From the NCBI GenBank assembly GCA_014871385.1, contig CM026432.1:3831271-3895270 (forward strand): a stretch of 64,000 nt of DNA, in the 5' to 3' direction. Shown piece by piece: positions 1 through 12,860 of this stretch (position 1 is the stretch's first letter; every line of letters starts with the position of its first letter). The position numbers and the translations under genes are program-made. Under the pieces are notes generated by a model, which did not search any database, was not told the origin of the DNA, and saw only the letters and a program-made list of their open reading frames with translations. This stretch comes from Ceratodon purpureus. Taxonomy: Eukaryota > Streptophyta > Bryopsida > Pseudoditrichales > Ditrichaceae.

Positions 1-470
1 GGTATATGGGGGAGGATAAGGGGAGGGGGGAGGGAAGAGGGGTTGAGAGGGGATGGGAAGGGGTAGGGGGTTGAGAGGGGATGGGAAGGGGTAGGGGGGA
101 GAGGGAAGGAATGAGAGGGGAGGGGAGGGGATAGAGGAAGGGAAGGGGAAGGGGGGGTAGAAGGAGGGAAGGGGATAGGGGGAGGAGGGGGAAAAAGGGG
201 AACCGGGAAACGGCTCTCGGATCCGAGAGCCGTTTCCCGGTCCCTCTTTTCTTCCCCTCTTCCGGGTATATGGGGGAGGATAAGGGGAGGGGGGAGGGAA
301 GAGGGGTTGGGAGGGGATGGGAAGGGGTAGGGGGGAGAGGGAAGGAATGAGAGGGGAGGGGAGGGGATAGAGGAAGGGAAGGGGACGGGGGGTAGAAGGA
401 GGGAAGGGTTGGGGGGAGGGGGGAAAAATGAGACCGGCACATGGCTCTCGGATCCGAGAGCCGATTCTGG
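1..470. repeat. Purine-rich tandem repeat, two units of about 264 bp, each ending in a GGATCC palindrome
   Basis: The block starting at position 1 restarts almost identically near 264. Both units are G/A-rich runs that end in a CTCTCGGATCCGAGAG core. The first unit carries a perfect 40-bp palindrome at 202-241, centred between 221 and 222. The second has the core at 448-457 with shorter arms. Strand composition mirrors the pyrimidine-rich intron at 5470-6360, as if one low-complexity family sits in opposite orientations. Positions 471-827 are AT-rich and hold no recognisable gene; they may be the 3' flank of the methyltransferase gene. Confidence 0.85.
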
Positions 471-827
471 AACCCTCAATTTTTTATTAATTATTATTTT
501 ATATAATTAATATTTTGCAGATAAACCATTTAAAATACGTCAAAATATGTTGAGGAATTGTTAAAGATAAATTGAATTAATGAAACACCAAAAAGTGATT
601 ATACCGAATGTCTGGAGGATGGAATGAGCAAGTGGAAAGCTAGTTCTTTGATCCTAGAGTCAATTATGCAAACCTTTAAATCAGACATCCAAAATAGCAG
701 ACATTACAAATTGGCATGTGAAGTAGCACTTTTGATTAAAATCAATAAGTGTTCGAAGATGAAAGCATAAGTGTTCATGTGGCAAATATTACAAAATATG
801 CACACAAGTAGTCCAATATCTACAGGT

Positions 828-3800
828 TTATGCTCGACGGTCATCTTCCACAGTGTCCAGGAATGGAACGTGCTCCTCACTATCATATATGTCTAAATAT
901 CTCTCAAGAGCACGAGATTCTAGACTTGGTGTCTTCTCTGAAGGAAAGGGAGATGGAGCCAATGCCAAGGTCTGAGCGGCTTGTTCTGCATACGAAGGTA
1001 ATATGAATGACCTTTCAGGGCTAGCAATGCTCTCCACTGTTCTGCGAAATGAACTCCCCTCTCCGGATGTTTTGTTTCTTATTTCCCATCTGCATTGCCA
1101 GAAAGGAAATTAGCAAAGAACTCCACCGAAATTTGAATACTGCAAACTGCTAAAGTATGGAGATATGGACTTACTCACATTTCCGTTTCGGTGCCCTCTT
1201 GACCTCTGGTTCCATTATAACTTTAGAAGGGGGACGTCTTGGAGGAGATGGAGGGGTCGGTGGAGGAGAGTCTTCTTCATCGGAGCTCTGATATGGAACA
1301 AGAACTTCTTGGTAAAGATCCTCGTCCCCCTCCAGTGCCACAATATGACGATATAGTCCTCTGCAAGCTCGAATGGAGGCACCTGATACAACCTGACATT
1401 TAGTACTAAGAGCAGAAATCATTATAAGGAATTCCATCGAACATCATCATCGGCGCGGAATAGATATGTCACCTGTGGATGCTGAAAGGTCGACAACAAT
1501 GTCTTCTTCTTCGCTGCAGAGGTCAATTAGAGCCAGAAGCAAATTCTCCGATTTCTCCCGAGCCCCTCGCCAAGGAATTCCGGAACGCCGTTGTTTGGTA
1601 ATAGATTCCTCGGATATGTAATTAGTAACCACCCCTTTGTTGATAAGATCAACACCTTGATCGAGGAGCTGGCTTTGAGGGTTGTAACGGAAGTTGGCAT
1701 CCGGAATAGACTCCTCGCGGTTTTCCTGCCTAACGAACAACTTCATAACAAAGTATTCAACATACTTCCCAACAAAATCCGGCTTAGTGAGAGGCATATT
1801 GTTCGTCACGATCGACTTCATCTCCACCTTGAAGTTCGACCATTTCGCCCATGCTGAGATCTCGTTGGTGATATATTCAGAATCCGGGTACATGACAAGG
1901 AAACCTCCATCGTCGCTGAGCCACTCATTTGCAAACTCGAAAGCATGCCTGATCCACTTCGCCTCCTTATTTCCATCCTCATCTGTAGTAATGAGCAGCT
2001 GATTCCAGATAGGAACCTCCTTCGCAGGTGGGAATCCAGGAACAGGTAAGCCCTCGGGCACGTCACAAATAATAAGGTCCACGCATTCGTTTGTTTCCTG
2101 CCCCTTGTATGTCTGACGCTTACGTCCTTGATGTTCCTGCACAAAGCTTAGAATCTTCGAATACAGCGGCGGCTTCTTGTCCTCTTCAGCAATCGACTCG
2201 ACCAGGAACTCGTCGAGGATACTTGTGGCGCTCTCGTTCAGAATGAGGATTTCCGCATTTTCTTCCGCCGAATCTTGAGTCTTGATGGTGTAGACAGATT
2301 GCGAAGGCAAGCTAGATGTCCCGTGAATACTATCAGAAGGTATGCTACTGCCAGAAGGTGAAATACCTTCATCCTCAGCAACCTTCTTCAAGCCCATTTC
2401 CTTTACCTTCTTGGCTTGAGTGAGAAATATGAGCTTCTCTTCCTTCCGTCTGGTGGATTCCGCCCTCTCCTTTTCCTTCTTCTCAGCCTTTGCTTTTGCC
2501 CTCTGCTCTTCACGTTCAAGCTTTTTCGACATCTTCTTCCGCTGCTGTTCAGTCAAATTCAATAGCGCATCTGCATTCGCAAGGTCCAGGCCTTTAGACT
2601 TCATCTCCTCAGTCTCCCTCTTGCAGATGGCGAATGTCTCTAGCTCATGATCTGGGCAACGGTTTCCAGGCTTGAGCTCAATGTACCAAGGGCACCGATG
2701 AAGGTGCGGCCTCGTGAAATCGCGTCGCTGGCTTGGTGTAAAAATGCAGTCCTCGCTTGCCGTGTCCAACCATTTCTTGAAACGAGCTGGAAATTGGTCT
2801 TCGGTAATTGCCCCTTTCTTCAACAGCTTCTGCTGAAAGTATCTCACCACAACCCTGCACGCAGCTTCCTTTGTATTCTTCCACTCCAGAAACTCCTTCT
2901 GCTTATTAAATTTTGAGGGCTTCCCAACCAGATCTGGATAGCCTTTCTTCTAGATTATCTGGCTTCCGTCAAGAACAAATTTCCGGATGTCAACAATGGA
3001 TCCCTCAAAGCCCGGGCGCGGAATCTGGAGATCGTCTTCATCAATAATATTGTTGTAAATATTTCCTGCTTCTTCCTCAAGCTGCATCAAACTTCAAAAG
3101 ATTAGTAAAATTTCTCCCCCTCCAAACGAACTCTCGGATCCGAAAGTACCCTGGGCAGTGCAAAAATTATTTTATCTGAATAAAAAATGGGTATAGAAAT
3201 TGACGACGTATGCGTTTTGAGAGGTAAAAACAGCCTCCTCCGAAAGGACTTTCGGATCCGAAAGTACTCTGGACCCTACAGGAATTTGTTTTCTAGAACT
3301 CTAATGGGTACAGGAATTGACGACCTACGAGTTTTTGGAGTTAGTAATAGCCCCTTCCAAAAGGACTTTCGGATCCGAAAGCACCCCTGGAGGTAGACTT
3401 TATTTTTTGAAATATGAAGAATATGGTACCGAGAACTTACGCCTGCGTAGAAGGAAGCAGTTTCCACCCATGGTCTCAGTTGGGTAGTAGCGCAAGGTTG
3501 CTCTGGGAAGTTGTTGGCCTGTCGTCCATCCTTGCTCATATTCCACCATTTTAACCATCGTTGCTTGTACTGGGCCGGAACTTTGGCGGTCGCTATCAAC
3601 TGAAGTTTCTCAGGACTCATCTCCGGCTGAGACATATTACAATTGTAATGCGCAATAATCTGTCCAACAACATCAAAATATTCATTAATAAAGTCAATAT
3701 CATCATAAGCTGACCATTTAATCAAACAAAACCTCAATTAAATGGTGATAACTTGAATTAGGCTGAAATTAGGGCTGTTTATCAAGAATTAAAGTAAATA

Positions 3801-6800
3801 TCCAGTTCCACAGAACTACTCTCGGATCCGAAAGTACATTGGGCTGCATCTACTTTCATTTTAAAATTGAGAATTAGCCTAAGAAAACAACAACTCTGTT
3901 GCACTGCAAAACTACTCTCGGATCCGAAAGTACATTGGACAGTGTCTACTTTCATCCAAAGTTGGAGGATTTGCCTACTAAAACACTGATTTTTCTGTAA
4001 CAGAAAACTACTCTCGGATCCGAAAGTACATTGGCATGCCTCTACTTGCATCTTAAGTAAGTATTTTTGGCCAGAGAATACATGAGTTTCTATTACAACA
4101 AGAACACTCTCGGATCCGAAAGTGCTTCTCACAGTATAAAATTGATGCTTCTTATAAGTAAATCGAGATACCTCATCGATGAATCCCTCGCCATTTGCGG
4201 GGTCCGCGATGGCAAGCAAGCGGTCCATATTGGTGTGCAACTTCTTTTTGCAAGCCGCGATAGCTTCTTCGGATTTTTTTTTGACGTCAATAGATGAGCC
4301 TTCCAGGGCTTTTCCCTCGTACTTCAGCAGCGTGTCCTCGTACTGTTGAATCGCAGCGTCCTCCGCCATATTGATTTTCCTCTGTAGAGTACATAAAGCA
4401 CACATTAAAATGACATATAATCAAACGATGAATCATAATATCACGGAGGTAGGTTTGTTCAGTACCCCATACAAGAAGTTGCAAAAGGCATCTGCTGTCA
4501 TATGGTACCACTTCTTCTTCTTCTTGGTCACCTTTTCCCACTTCGCAACACTAGCTGCATAGTCCCGTTTGGGAAGAATGGTCTTTAACGTCTCGAAGGG
4601 CATAGTGCCGAACTGTATGATTCGGCGTAATTCATGAGTCCAATGCTGTTCGACATGGTCGACTTCGTTCTTCCTGCAACAGTAAATCGTTAGCACCACT
4701 ACTCATTAAATAAAGAAGAATGCAAAAATCCGTATTTCAAGACACTTACTTGTTCCAATGAGTCATCGCGTTTAATAGCTGCTAATTGTTTTCTTCGGAA
4801 ACGCGCAATATGATTGACTTCACTGCCGGATGGAAATCAGGGTCGTCATAATGAAACTGATGAATCTCCTCCATCCAAGCCTTGAATCTATGATTCCCAT
4901 CCAAAAAGAAGAACATTTTGTTTGAGAAGATTCTCAATTCCGGAATAGCTTGGCATTGTTCTTCGAATGTCTTCTCAGCATTCTTCCAAGTGTCTGACCA
5001 CCCGGCTCTAATCTCGTCTGTTACCTCCTGTGTCTGCAATGCATAACTGTGAAGAGACACATAGAAGCACGGTCCACCTCGCCTGTAGCCAGTAGCAAAT
5101 TCCGCCTTCAGCTTCGCAATATCTTTCAATAGAGGACTTCGTACATCTGTCATTGCCACCATCCTACAAAGCGGAATATCCAACTCCCCAATCGGCTGCT
5201 CCACCGATTCATTAAGGACGATGTGTGAGTTTCCAGCACGTTTCTGCCTTAACCTCGCAACCGTATAATGAACTCCACGGTCTTCAGATGGCTCTTCTTC
5301 TTCTCCAGCTCCCTCCACATCCATGGGTACAATCTCAGACTCCTGAAAATCACACCCACGACTACATCAGTTCTCTATATATCCTCTAAAATATCTGATT
5401 GTATTATCTCTCAACTCTGCGGACAGAGGAAAATATTGTGCACCTCAGAAGTACCTTCAGATCCAAAGGTACTTCAGAGGGGCACGATATTTTCCTCCAC
5501 CCTCAACCCTCTCCCCCTTCTCTGCCACCATCTCACTCTTCCCTCCTCTCCTCTTCCCCTTCTCCCCTGTACTTTCTCCCTCTCTTCTCTCAATTTCCCT
5601 CAGCCGCTCCCCTCTATCTTCCCCTACTCGACCTCCCAATCCCGTTGTGGGGAAGAAAGAGGAGGGGGAGGAAGGGACCTTCGGATCCGAAGGTCCCTTC
5701 CTCCCCCTCCTCTTTCCCTCCTACTGTCCCTCTCTGCCCCGCCTCATTCACCTCTCCCCTCTCCCTCACCCTCCTCTGCCCCCTCTCCCTCATCCGCAGG
5801 AGGGAAAGTGGAGGGGGAGGAAGGGACCTTCGGATCCGAAGGTCCCTTCCTCGCCCTCCACTTTCCCCCCCACCGCCCCTCTCTGCTCCTCCTCCCCGAC
5901 TTCCCCCCCACCTCCCTCTCCCTCGGGACTAGCATCTCCTCTCCTCCCTCCTACTTCGGAGGGAGAAAGCACCCCCTGCCAAAGGACCTTTGGATCCGAA
6001 GGTCCTTTGGCAGAGGGTGTTCTCTTCCTCAAACACCCACCAACTACCTATCAACGTAACTTCTCCCTCACTTTGCCCTCTCCCTCCCCTCGTGTCGGTC
6101 GTCCCCTCGCCTCGCCTCGCACTATCCCTCGCCTTCATCTTTCCCCTCATCTTTGCCACAAGAAGAGAAAGAGCAAGGGCTCCAAAGGACCTTCGGATCC
6201 GAAGGTCCTTTGGAGCCCTTGCTCTTTCTCCTCCATCGGCGCACCCTCCACCTCATTCTTCACTAGCAACCCATTCTTCACCCTCCACCTCATTCTTCAC
6301 CTCCCACCTTACCCCCTCCCCTTGCTCACTTCTCTCTCTTTGCACTCGAGTCTCCCCTATCCCACTTAAAAAGAATACGCATATTTAAATGACAGTTTGA
6401 AAAGACCAAGAAACCCATACCTCTTCCGCGACTTCTTCCTCCATCGCGGACCTTGAAGCTGCAGACGCTGATCCTGGTGTATTCATCTTCTTCGAGGTTC
6501 CTCCTTTCTTCACCTTCTTCCACCCTCCAGAACCCTGCGCCGCGCCAATGCTTAAACCCTTCATCTTTTTTCTGTCCCCCTTGTCACTACTCCCAGACTC
6601 ACTTAGCACAATACTAGACTCTGGTTTCTGAACCCTTCCCTTCTTCCTCCTAGTCATAGCTCTTATACCCAGCGAACCAAGGTACCCTCACAGCCCTAAC
6701 CCTAAACACAGCCGTCACAAAAATCTAACTAAGATTTCACAAAGAACGCAGACAATAGAAAACAACCCAAGATAACCAAGCACAAAAGAAAGCACGCAAA

Positions 6801-7431
6801 TGAAGCATCTGAAGTGGAGGTTCATATACCTTGCCTCCGCGGCCCAGAGGAATCCTACAACAGAGAGAAGGGGAAGGGCAAAGAGTAGGGAAGAATGAGG
6901 AGATAAGACAAGTCGCGCAGCAAGAGGGACAGAATGAGTGCAGATGAGCCCTTCTTATACCTCTAAGTCCTCAAGTGGGAAGCTACTCGCGACCTTCCCA
7001 CCCACGCAGCCCAATCCGCGACCAAGGAGAAGTGAGCCGCAAGTCTCTTCCACGCCCCCAAGCTCGAGTATTGCCTCTACTGCGCCATCATGCACCTCTT
7101 CGGGAACCGCTGAAGTGACGTCCAGCCCCTGAGGTGCAACCGCTGCGATAATTGGTGTCTCCACTTCAATTGAGTGGCACTTGGGCCCCTCCTCTAAAAT
7201 ATCAGAGACCCTTCGCAGCGGTCGTTTACTAACTCCCTCGTCAGTACAATCCTCAAACGTTAATGACCTAACTAGAGTGTCCACCTCTTCTAGCAATTTC
7301 TTTTGTTTCTTCCTAGCTATTGCAACCCTCTTGCCTTTAGGTACACCTGAATTATTTTCGTGCCCATCCTTCTTCTCAGGACTAGTAATCGATTCTAGAA
7401 CTACTAACTTTCTCCCTTTCCTTTCCCTCAT
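828..7431 (-). CDS. Transposon-borne ParB-like domain plus beta-class DNA amino-methyltransferase-like protein (two in-frame stops)
   Basis: Phase-consistent exons on the minus strand are 7431-6961, 6854-6830, 6686-6421, 5342-4750, 4673-4466, 4381-4172, 3659-3441, 3081-1473, 1382-1175 and 1089-828, giving about 1,356 codons. The 5342-4750 exon has a ParB-type signature: an upstream element starting near GELDIPLCRM, then FFLDGNHRFKAW. Exon 3081-1473 carries a methyltransferase in beta order. The motif IV position reads DLIICDVPEG, followed by a strand with LSDDGGFLVMYP, then REKSENLLLALIDL leading into DLSASTGASIRAC across the last big intron (motif X/I region), then GLYRHIVALEGDEDLY. The canonical D/N/S-PP-Y and FxGxG residues are degenerate, so catalysis is doubtful. 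In-frame TAG codons lie at 4782-4784 and 2950-2952. The N-terminus is lysine/arginine-rich and the C-terminus is proline/serine-rich. The start and the first three exons are the least certain. Introns hold GGATCC palindromes. Confidence 0.7.
3082..3440. repeat. Intron with three tandem units of about 118 bp centred on TCGGATCCGA
   Basis: This intron of the methyltransferase gene holds palindrome cores at 3134-3143, 3252-3261 and 3369-3378. The cores are spaced 118 and 117 bases apart, and the sequence between them is clearly related. The extended core is ACTTTCGGATCCGAAAGT, an 18-bp palindrome, with one mismatch in the first copy. Confidence 0.9.
3660..4171. repeat. Intron with four tandem units of about 96 bp centred on TCGGATCCGA
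   Basis: Cores lie at 3822-3831, 3918-3927, 4014-4023 and 4110-4119, exactly 96 bases apart. Each is followed by a related stretch beginning AAAGTACATTGG or a near variant. The array sits entirely inside one intron of the methyltransferase gene. The unit length differs from that of the neighbouring intron array (about 118), so the two arrays expanded separately around the same core. Confidence 0.9.
5343..6420. repeat. Pyrimidine-rich intron carrying five long palindromes with GGATCC-type centres
   Basis: Palindrome centres lie in 5457-5466 (variant TCAGATCCAA), 5681-5690, 5830-5839, 5990-5999 (variant TTGGATCCGA) and 6193-6202. The arms are long. 5656-5715 is a perfect 60-bp palindrome. 5802-5867 is a 66-bp palindrome with one mismatch. 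6165-6230 is a perfect 66-bp palindrome. The other two are imperfect but extend over 60 bases. Arm sequences differ from each other away from the core, so each pair of arms has been kept matched separately. Between them the sequence is C/T-rich low complexity. Confidence 0.9.
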
Positions 7432-7731
7432 GTGTATGACATAGACTCAACGCACCAATCTAGACACAGAACTTAAGCGCAGATTTAAAGAATAAAATGG
7501 ACCTTATCAATCTAAGCTCTTATAGTGCCTCTGAGTACTGAACTACTTGGCGATTCAAAATACTTTAATTAACCTACCCGTAAATATCGACTTTATTCCA
7601 GATCTAGGATTAGACTGCAGTGGGCGGCGATACCACGTCGCCAATACGAGCACTATAAAATCAGAAGTTGAATCACTTCTATGGCTCTCTTTATGTCAGT
7701 TCTTGTTGCTAAACGGCCGTAGAATTCGAAT
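7432..7731. promoter_or_regulatory. Divergent intergenic region between the two transposon genes
   Basis: About 300 bases separate the putative methionine starts of the leftward methyltransferase gene and the rightward transposase gene. No GGATCC palindrome lies here. I see no firm TATA box. The arrangement implies a shared bidirectional promoter, which is inference from layout only. Confidence 0.4.
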
Positions 7732-10700
7732 ATGACTCATGTAATGCAGATGAAGTTTGCGGACAGTGCAGCAACGAAGGAACCTGCGACAGACGAAATC
7801 GTATCTCTGGATGATCTTCATGGACCGTTTGATCCACTCATAGATGTTGAAGCCGGGATTACCAACGTCTCCGGAGATGCCGCTACTCCGGTCCAGCCCG
7901 TGGAAGACATTGTGGAACATGAAGCGATTCATCCATCCAACGACCACGTGGAGGACGGCAATATGAGATTGACGCCTGCTCCAGAAGCGTCGAGGACTCA
8001 CGCCTATTCGAAGGTAGGAATTATCCCACGTGGAACATACCACAGGACAATGTTTAGTGGGACACATAGGCGTAGAGGTCCTAAACTTAGCACGCCAGGC
8101 TGTAGGTCCTTACCCATACCCGACAATATCAATCGTGGAACTGAGAATTCCGCTGATGCAATAAGTATAGACCGCAAAGACGGCCCTTGCAAGCGATATA
8201 AGAGGCTGTAATTCTCTTTCCCTTTTAAGGCTTTAATATTAATACATTTGCCTGCGTATTCGATCAACATGCTCTTAACCTCATTCGTCAGTTTTAATCG
8301 TGGTGGAAAGTCTTTATTCCAAATTAATATTATCAACAGAATGATCGGAAAGTGCATTCATATTCCTGACCATCGCCGTCACAGGCCTCTCTAAGAATAT
8401 CCACAACAGTAATCCAAGTACATAGATTCCGTAAATGGTAAAGGAACTGTGTCCACTTAATGGCTCATTTATGCAGAGTCTTCTGGATACCCGCGCACTA
8501 ATATCGTATCTGGAGGAAAATAGTTTATATGACTCATGTACTCTCGGATCCGAAAGTCGTTTCTCAACCCAGACATTTCGTCTGTAATCTTGAATTAGGA
8601 CACTCATAATTTAGAACTTACAGGATGCCTGTCTGATTTAACCCTCCTAAACTGGACACCTGGCAGAGGGAATCATGTATGCACCTAACATCCTAAGTAT
8701 ATTACAACGACAATTATAATTTAAGCAAAGAGTCATTGTATATGAAGCTCCAAGTCCTTCCCCAATTCATTCCTTCAAGTCATCTACTGTGGCCTCTTCC
8801 TTCTTGTTCTCTGTAATGCACGACTGTACCACTCCCATCTTCTTCCAAGCTCTAAGGATGGCGTCTCTACGTGCACATGGTAGAGCAACGCCCTTCACAG
8901 CACCCTTAGGGGAGGATGGCACAGTTACCATTCCAGAGCAACTGCTTAGTCTTAGGTTCAACTTTAGAATTGGGTCAATGTACGTAGAGAGAGAGATTTA
9001 TGATGATAGCGGAGAACTAAGTGAGACCATTTTGCAGACCAGGTCTAGAGATGAGGAGGGTTATTTCTGGACTTTGTCGAGCGGCACGTTTAAGGTTTAT
9101 GGTTTGTCTGATTCTGACATGTCGATGTCAACAGTCATTCTGACTCCTCCGTCCTCAACGTCAACAGTCCAAGTCCCAGCGTTAGTGAGAGTGAAAGTCG
9201 AGAATCCTGAGGTCCATGTCATTAGTGATTCTGACAATGACATTGTTCCGGATATCAAAATAGCTGATACAAAGGTCAACCCCTTTGTACGACGTACAAG
9301 TATTGGCTCCACTCGGTCTCTACCAATAGGCAGCTTAAGGCGATCTCCGTCAGTCTCCTCTGGTCGTCCCCCAGCTCATCCAAACACGAAGAAACGTCAT
9401 AGTATCCTCGATGCGATTAAAGCGACGGCAAAGCGCAAAGGGTCCCGGTCAGAGATTGTGTTGGTTGACTTAGACTCCCTAGAGCATGTGGAGGTTAAGT
9501 ATCTCCCTCCGACATATAACAGTGACAAGATCTTTGAGTTGCCTCCGATTCCTGAAGGCGTTCCGACATCATTTAGCGGTGAACTGGATGGAATGGGAAA
9601 ACAGTATGACGGACATGCTTGGTGTAAGACCATGACCACGAACATTAGGAATGATTTCGGACTGAAATTCCGGAAATCTCTGCGTACTCGGCATTTGCAA
9701 TGTCCGAATCCTGCTTGTGATTTTGTTGACAGGAATCCCGGGAAGGTGAATTCAATAGAGTGGGCTGGATTAACTCCTACACAAGGTCGTCGACTCTGGT
9801 TTGCAAGCTGTGCCACACACCTCCTATTTGTTTAGCGTCTTATGATGCTCAAATTTATCATGTGACATCGAGAGAGCCAGATTACACACGCGCTGCAATA
9901 CACTTGGGGGTTCATGACCATCCAGTATCCGATGGCACTTGCCAGAATACACTAGACCATATATATGAGTGTATCGGCGAGCAGGTCCTCCGTACTCCGA
10001 ATGCCAAGAATTCGGCGATTGTGATGGGCGCATCCAAGCTTTTCTTAGCCGACTACCTAATTTGAGCAACTCCAGGACAGAACCATCTCCGTGGTGTTTC
10101 GATGGAGGAGGCTATGGACAAGTTCGAGACGATGTCCGATGCCAATGTCAGGAACTTTGTTGCAGGTACAAAGAAGTTTCTTCGGCAAGACAACGGTCTC
10201 ATCGACAACATTATGCGATTGAAGGAACACAATAACTTCAAGTTTGTGCACGATAGTCGATTTCCAGGCCAAACTAAGGGGAAAGTCTTCATCTTCAAGA
10301 TGTCCGTCGATTTGCCGGGCAGTGGAACGGATTTGGTGAAGCGCATGCAACCTGGAGGAGACTTGCAAGATTCATGGATAATGTTCGACCACGTGAAGCG
10401 CGTGAAGAAGTGGAGCACCATGGCTTGCCACGTGTACGACAGCAAATACTGTAAGGTGATGACCATTGCAAACTGTGACATGCAGTCAGAGGATGCGACA
10501 GCGCAAGAACTCTTCTGGGAGCAGCTGAATGGAGTGATGGTGGATAACGGACATCCGAAACCAAACTTCAAGGGCTTCATGGTGGACAGCGCTGGGGCAA
10601 ATTGGCACGCAGTACGCAAGGTATACGGGAATGGTAATATCGACGACAAAATGGAAGACAGAGAGCGGACGTGTTTGTTTCATTGGACGAAATGTCTGGA

Positions 10701-12382
10701 GAGGGTCACCTTAGCTCATATCAAGATAGACTGCCAGGACCAGATGAGAGCTCTTTGTAAACAGTGGAAGGATGCAAAGACTCAAGAGGAGGCAGAGGAC
10801 ATGTACAACGTCATACGGGGATGGTGGCAATCTGGAGGTTGTGTCCCATCTGAGGGCAGCAAACGAGCGCTAAATGACTGGATGGTATTCTGGCATTACA
10901 GATACAGGCAGTGGGGTGGATCTATGCAGCTTGTAAGTGTCTTCCGAACTACTTAATTGATGAGTACCATTAGAGCTTCTAATTGATATCATCTCACATT
11001 CACACTTCTTCTTGCCTATGCAGAACCTATCTCTGGAAGAGAGAGCGGACATGCCGTCGTGCAACCTAGCAGAGACTATACACAACAAGTGGCTTCAACA
11101 GTCCGGCAACACAGGCGACTGCCTCTACGCTGCGACTGTGGACGACATGATGCGTGCGTTCATGCAGATCACTCAGTACAGAATGTATCTGAAGGGAGGG
11201 AGGGGAGGCAAAGGACCAGACAAGGCAGAGCTCCGCCTCCGTCAAGCACAGCGGAGCTTAGACCCGGAAATGATAGTTGAGGCAATGAAGGCGTATCCCG
11301 GAGCTGCAGACGTTTTAACGAAGGAGAAGGGACTCGAGGGAGCTCAAATCTCCGGATCTATGAAGAGAAAGCTTGATCACCCTCCTGGTTCAGCCCATGA
11401 CTCTCACCGCTCCGATACGGTCAATTATTCAATTCCTGCGATGGGGACACGGTCAACAAGGGCCCGGATTCAGGAGGCTCTTTCGGATCCAACGTGTGGT
11501 GTACAGCACACCACGTCCGTGCAGGAGTCAGAATGCAATCCATCCAAGTGGCACATTGCCCGCCTTTCAAACAGGTCTAGACGAAAATGTCAAGCACTTC
11601 AGGCACAGACTCGTAAGAAGTGCGACGCTAAGATTTCGAAGGGAGCTCGGGGTACAGCGGCGCCTACATATTCTAGACAGAAGAAGGACTTCCACACTAG
11701 ACGCTTGACTGCAGCGGAGTTTTGGTTCTGCTCTGATGATATCAACCGATGCGTGAAGGGAGGTCCTAAGTCATTTGTTGTGGATTGGCCGGAAATTCCT
11801 GTGGTTTGGCCAGTCAAAATTGGAACAAATCTCACTCGACAGGAGGTACTCTCCCTGGAAGAAGCGGGTTTCCAACTGCAACAGCGTGGCGCTCTATCAC
11901 CACGCCGCCAATTCCAAGCAGCTTGTAACTGGCCTCTTCCGAGATCCCATTTCAAGGCACCAGCGGATCCCAATGCACACCCAACGCTTCGAGGTGGGCA
12001 TTCCATTCGCAGGAACTCTGATGCCCCAACTGTGGAGCACCGTAACAAGTGGGAAAGCGCTGCTCTCATGGACCATTGCGGTATTACGGGGGTAACGACT
12101 ATTCCGTATCCTGGATATGGTTGTGTTGTTACCCTTAACACGGGAAATGACAAGCTCTACCGCGTCACCATTGGGTGTTTTCCGGAATGCACTTGTCCAG
12201 ATTTCATCAAGATGCTTTCAGAGACTCTAGGAAAAAACAAGCAATGGAAATACTGCAAACATATGTATTATGTTCTTCGATACATGTGCAAGATGGACCC
12301 TAAAGAACACTCCTTCATGCACGCTCCGAGTTACAGCTTCGACGAGGTTATGGAAATCCTCGAACGAATGGGTGCTTTTTGA
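7732..12382 (+). CDS. SWIM-finger DDE transposase (MULE/KDZ-like), one in-frame stop
   Basis: Phase-consistent exons are 7732-8013, 8780-9745, 9808-10932 and 11024-12382, about 1,244 codons. The first exon is acidic and its assignment is tentative; ATG 8816 is an alternative start. Around 9690-9930 are paired cysteines (CPNPACDF), then LCHTPP and a His-rich HLGVHDHPV, resembling FLYWCH/GCM-type zinc-binding DNA domains. The core has WIMFDHVKRV (first acidic residue) and GFMVDSAGANWHAVR (second), followed by RTCLFHW, the C-x2-H typical of MULE-like RNase H folds. Near the C-terminus CTCPDF and YCKHMYYVL make a CxC...CxH SWIM finger. The 62-base intron at 9746-9807 is very short and could instead be a frameshift. 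A TGA at 10063-10065 lies in frame. Its position beside the methyltransferase gene and the shared palindromes suggest one element. Confidence 0.75.
8014..8779. repeat. First transposase-gene intron with one TCGGATCCGA palindrome
   Basis: The donor after 8013 and the acceptor before 8780 keep phase 0. A single core lies at 8544-8553 with the same CTCTCGGATCCGAAAGT surround as the methyltransferase intron arrays. This is the only copy between 6203 and 12660 apart from an imperfect one at 11482-11491, which is inside coding sequence. Confidence 0.55.
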
Positions 12383-12649
12383 AGAACTATTCAGTTTATA
12401 ACGTACAAGTAGTCCAGTAGTGGACAGTAGGTAATCTATATCAGCAGTGTTTTGTTCTGAATTGGTTTTGTCTTGATTTGAACTATGGAAAATAAAGATA
12501 GTTTCTTTCTATGCCATTATATACAATCAAAAAGGTGAATTCTTTTGCACAGCAAAATAGAAATCCTTCAACCCTATGACAAACAACTCTATTTTTCTGG
12601 TGAGAAAACTCAGCAACGTATCATTAAGTTCCCACAATGTGTATCCTCT

Positions 12650-12845
12650 AGAGATGTATCTCGGATCCGAGGGTCCCCTGGAGGCAGAGTGAAATGGACT
12701 CTCGGATCCGAGATACATCTTAAGTATTGCAAAACCACCCTAAAAAAAAAAGACAAATTGGATACACAGGAGGTGACTTTCGGATCCGAGGGTCTCTTTG
12801 TGGCAGAGCCAAGGGGACTCTCGGATCCGAGAGCCACCTCCTGCG
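12650..12845. repeat. Two nested inverted-repeat modules downstream of the transposase gene
   Basis: Four TCGGATCCGA cores lie at 12661-12670, 12702-12711, 12780-12789 and 12821-12830. They form two pairs. In each pair the outer sequence is inverted: AGATGTATC with GATACATCT in the first, GGAGGTG with CACCTCC in the second. Each pair encloses a similar stretch containing GGCAGAG. The spacing inside each pair is 41 bases. This may be the right terminal structure of the element. The bases from 12383 to 12649 hold the presumed 3' untranslated region and nothing else that I recognise. Confidence 0.85.
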
Positions 12846-12860
12846 CATCCAATTTTTTAT

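Larger units (their letters stand above)
1..12860. mobile_element. Large DNA transposon carrying a ParB-methyltransferase gene and a SWIM-type transposase gene
   Basis: Two divergently transcribed genes, 828-7431 on the minus strand and 7732-12382 on the plus strand, share one repeat family found nowhere else in the window. This is the 10-bp palindrome TCGGATCCGA, with 17 perfect copies from position 217 to 12830. The transposase gene and the shared repeat make a single mobile unit likely. I could not find terminal inverted repeats or a target-site duplication, and the left end may lie outside the window, so the limits are approximate. The right end is placed just after the last palindrome (12821-12830), where AT-rich sequence takes over. 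The family is uncertain: the transposase has an RNase H-like core and a SWIM finger, as in MULE and in Kyakuja-Dileera-Zisupton (KDZ) elements. Both genes contain in-frame stops, so this copy is probably not autonomous. Confidence 0.7.
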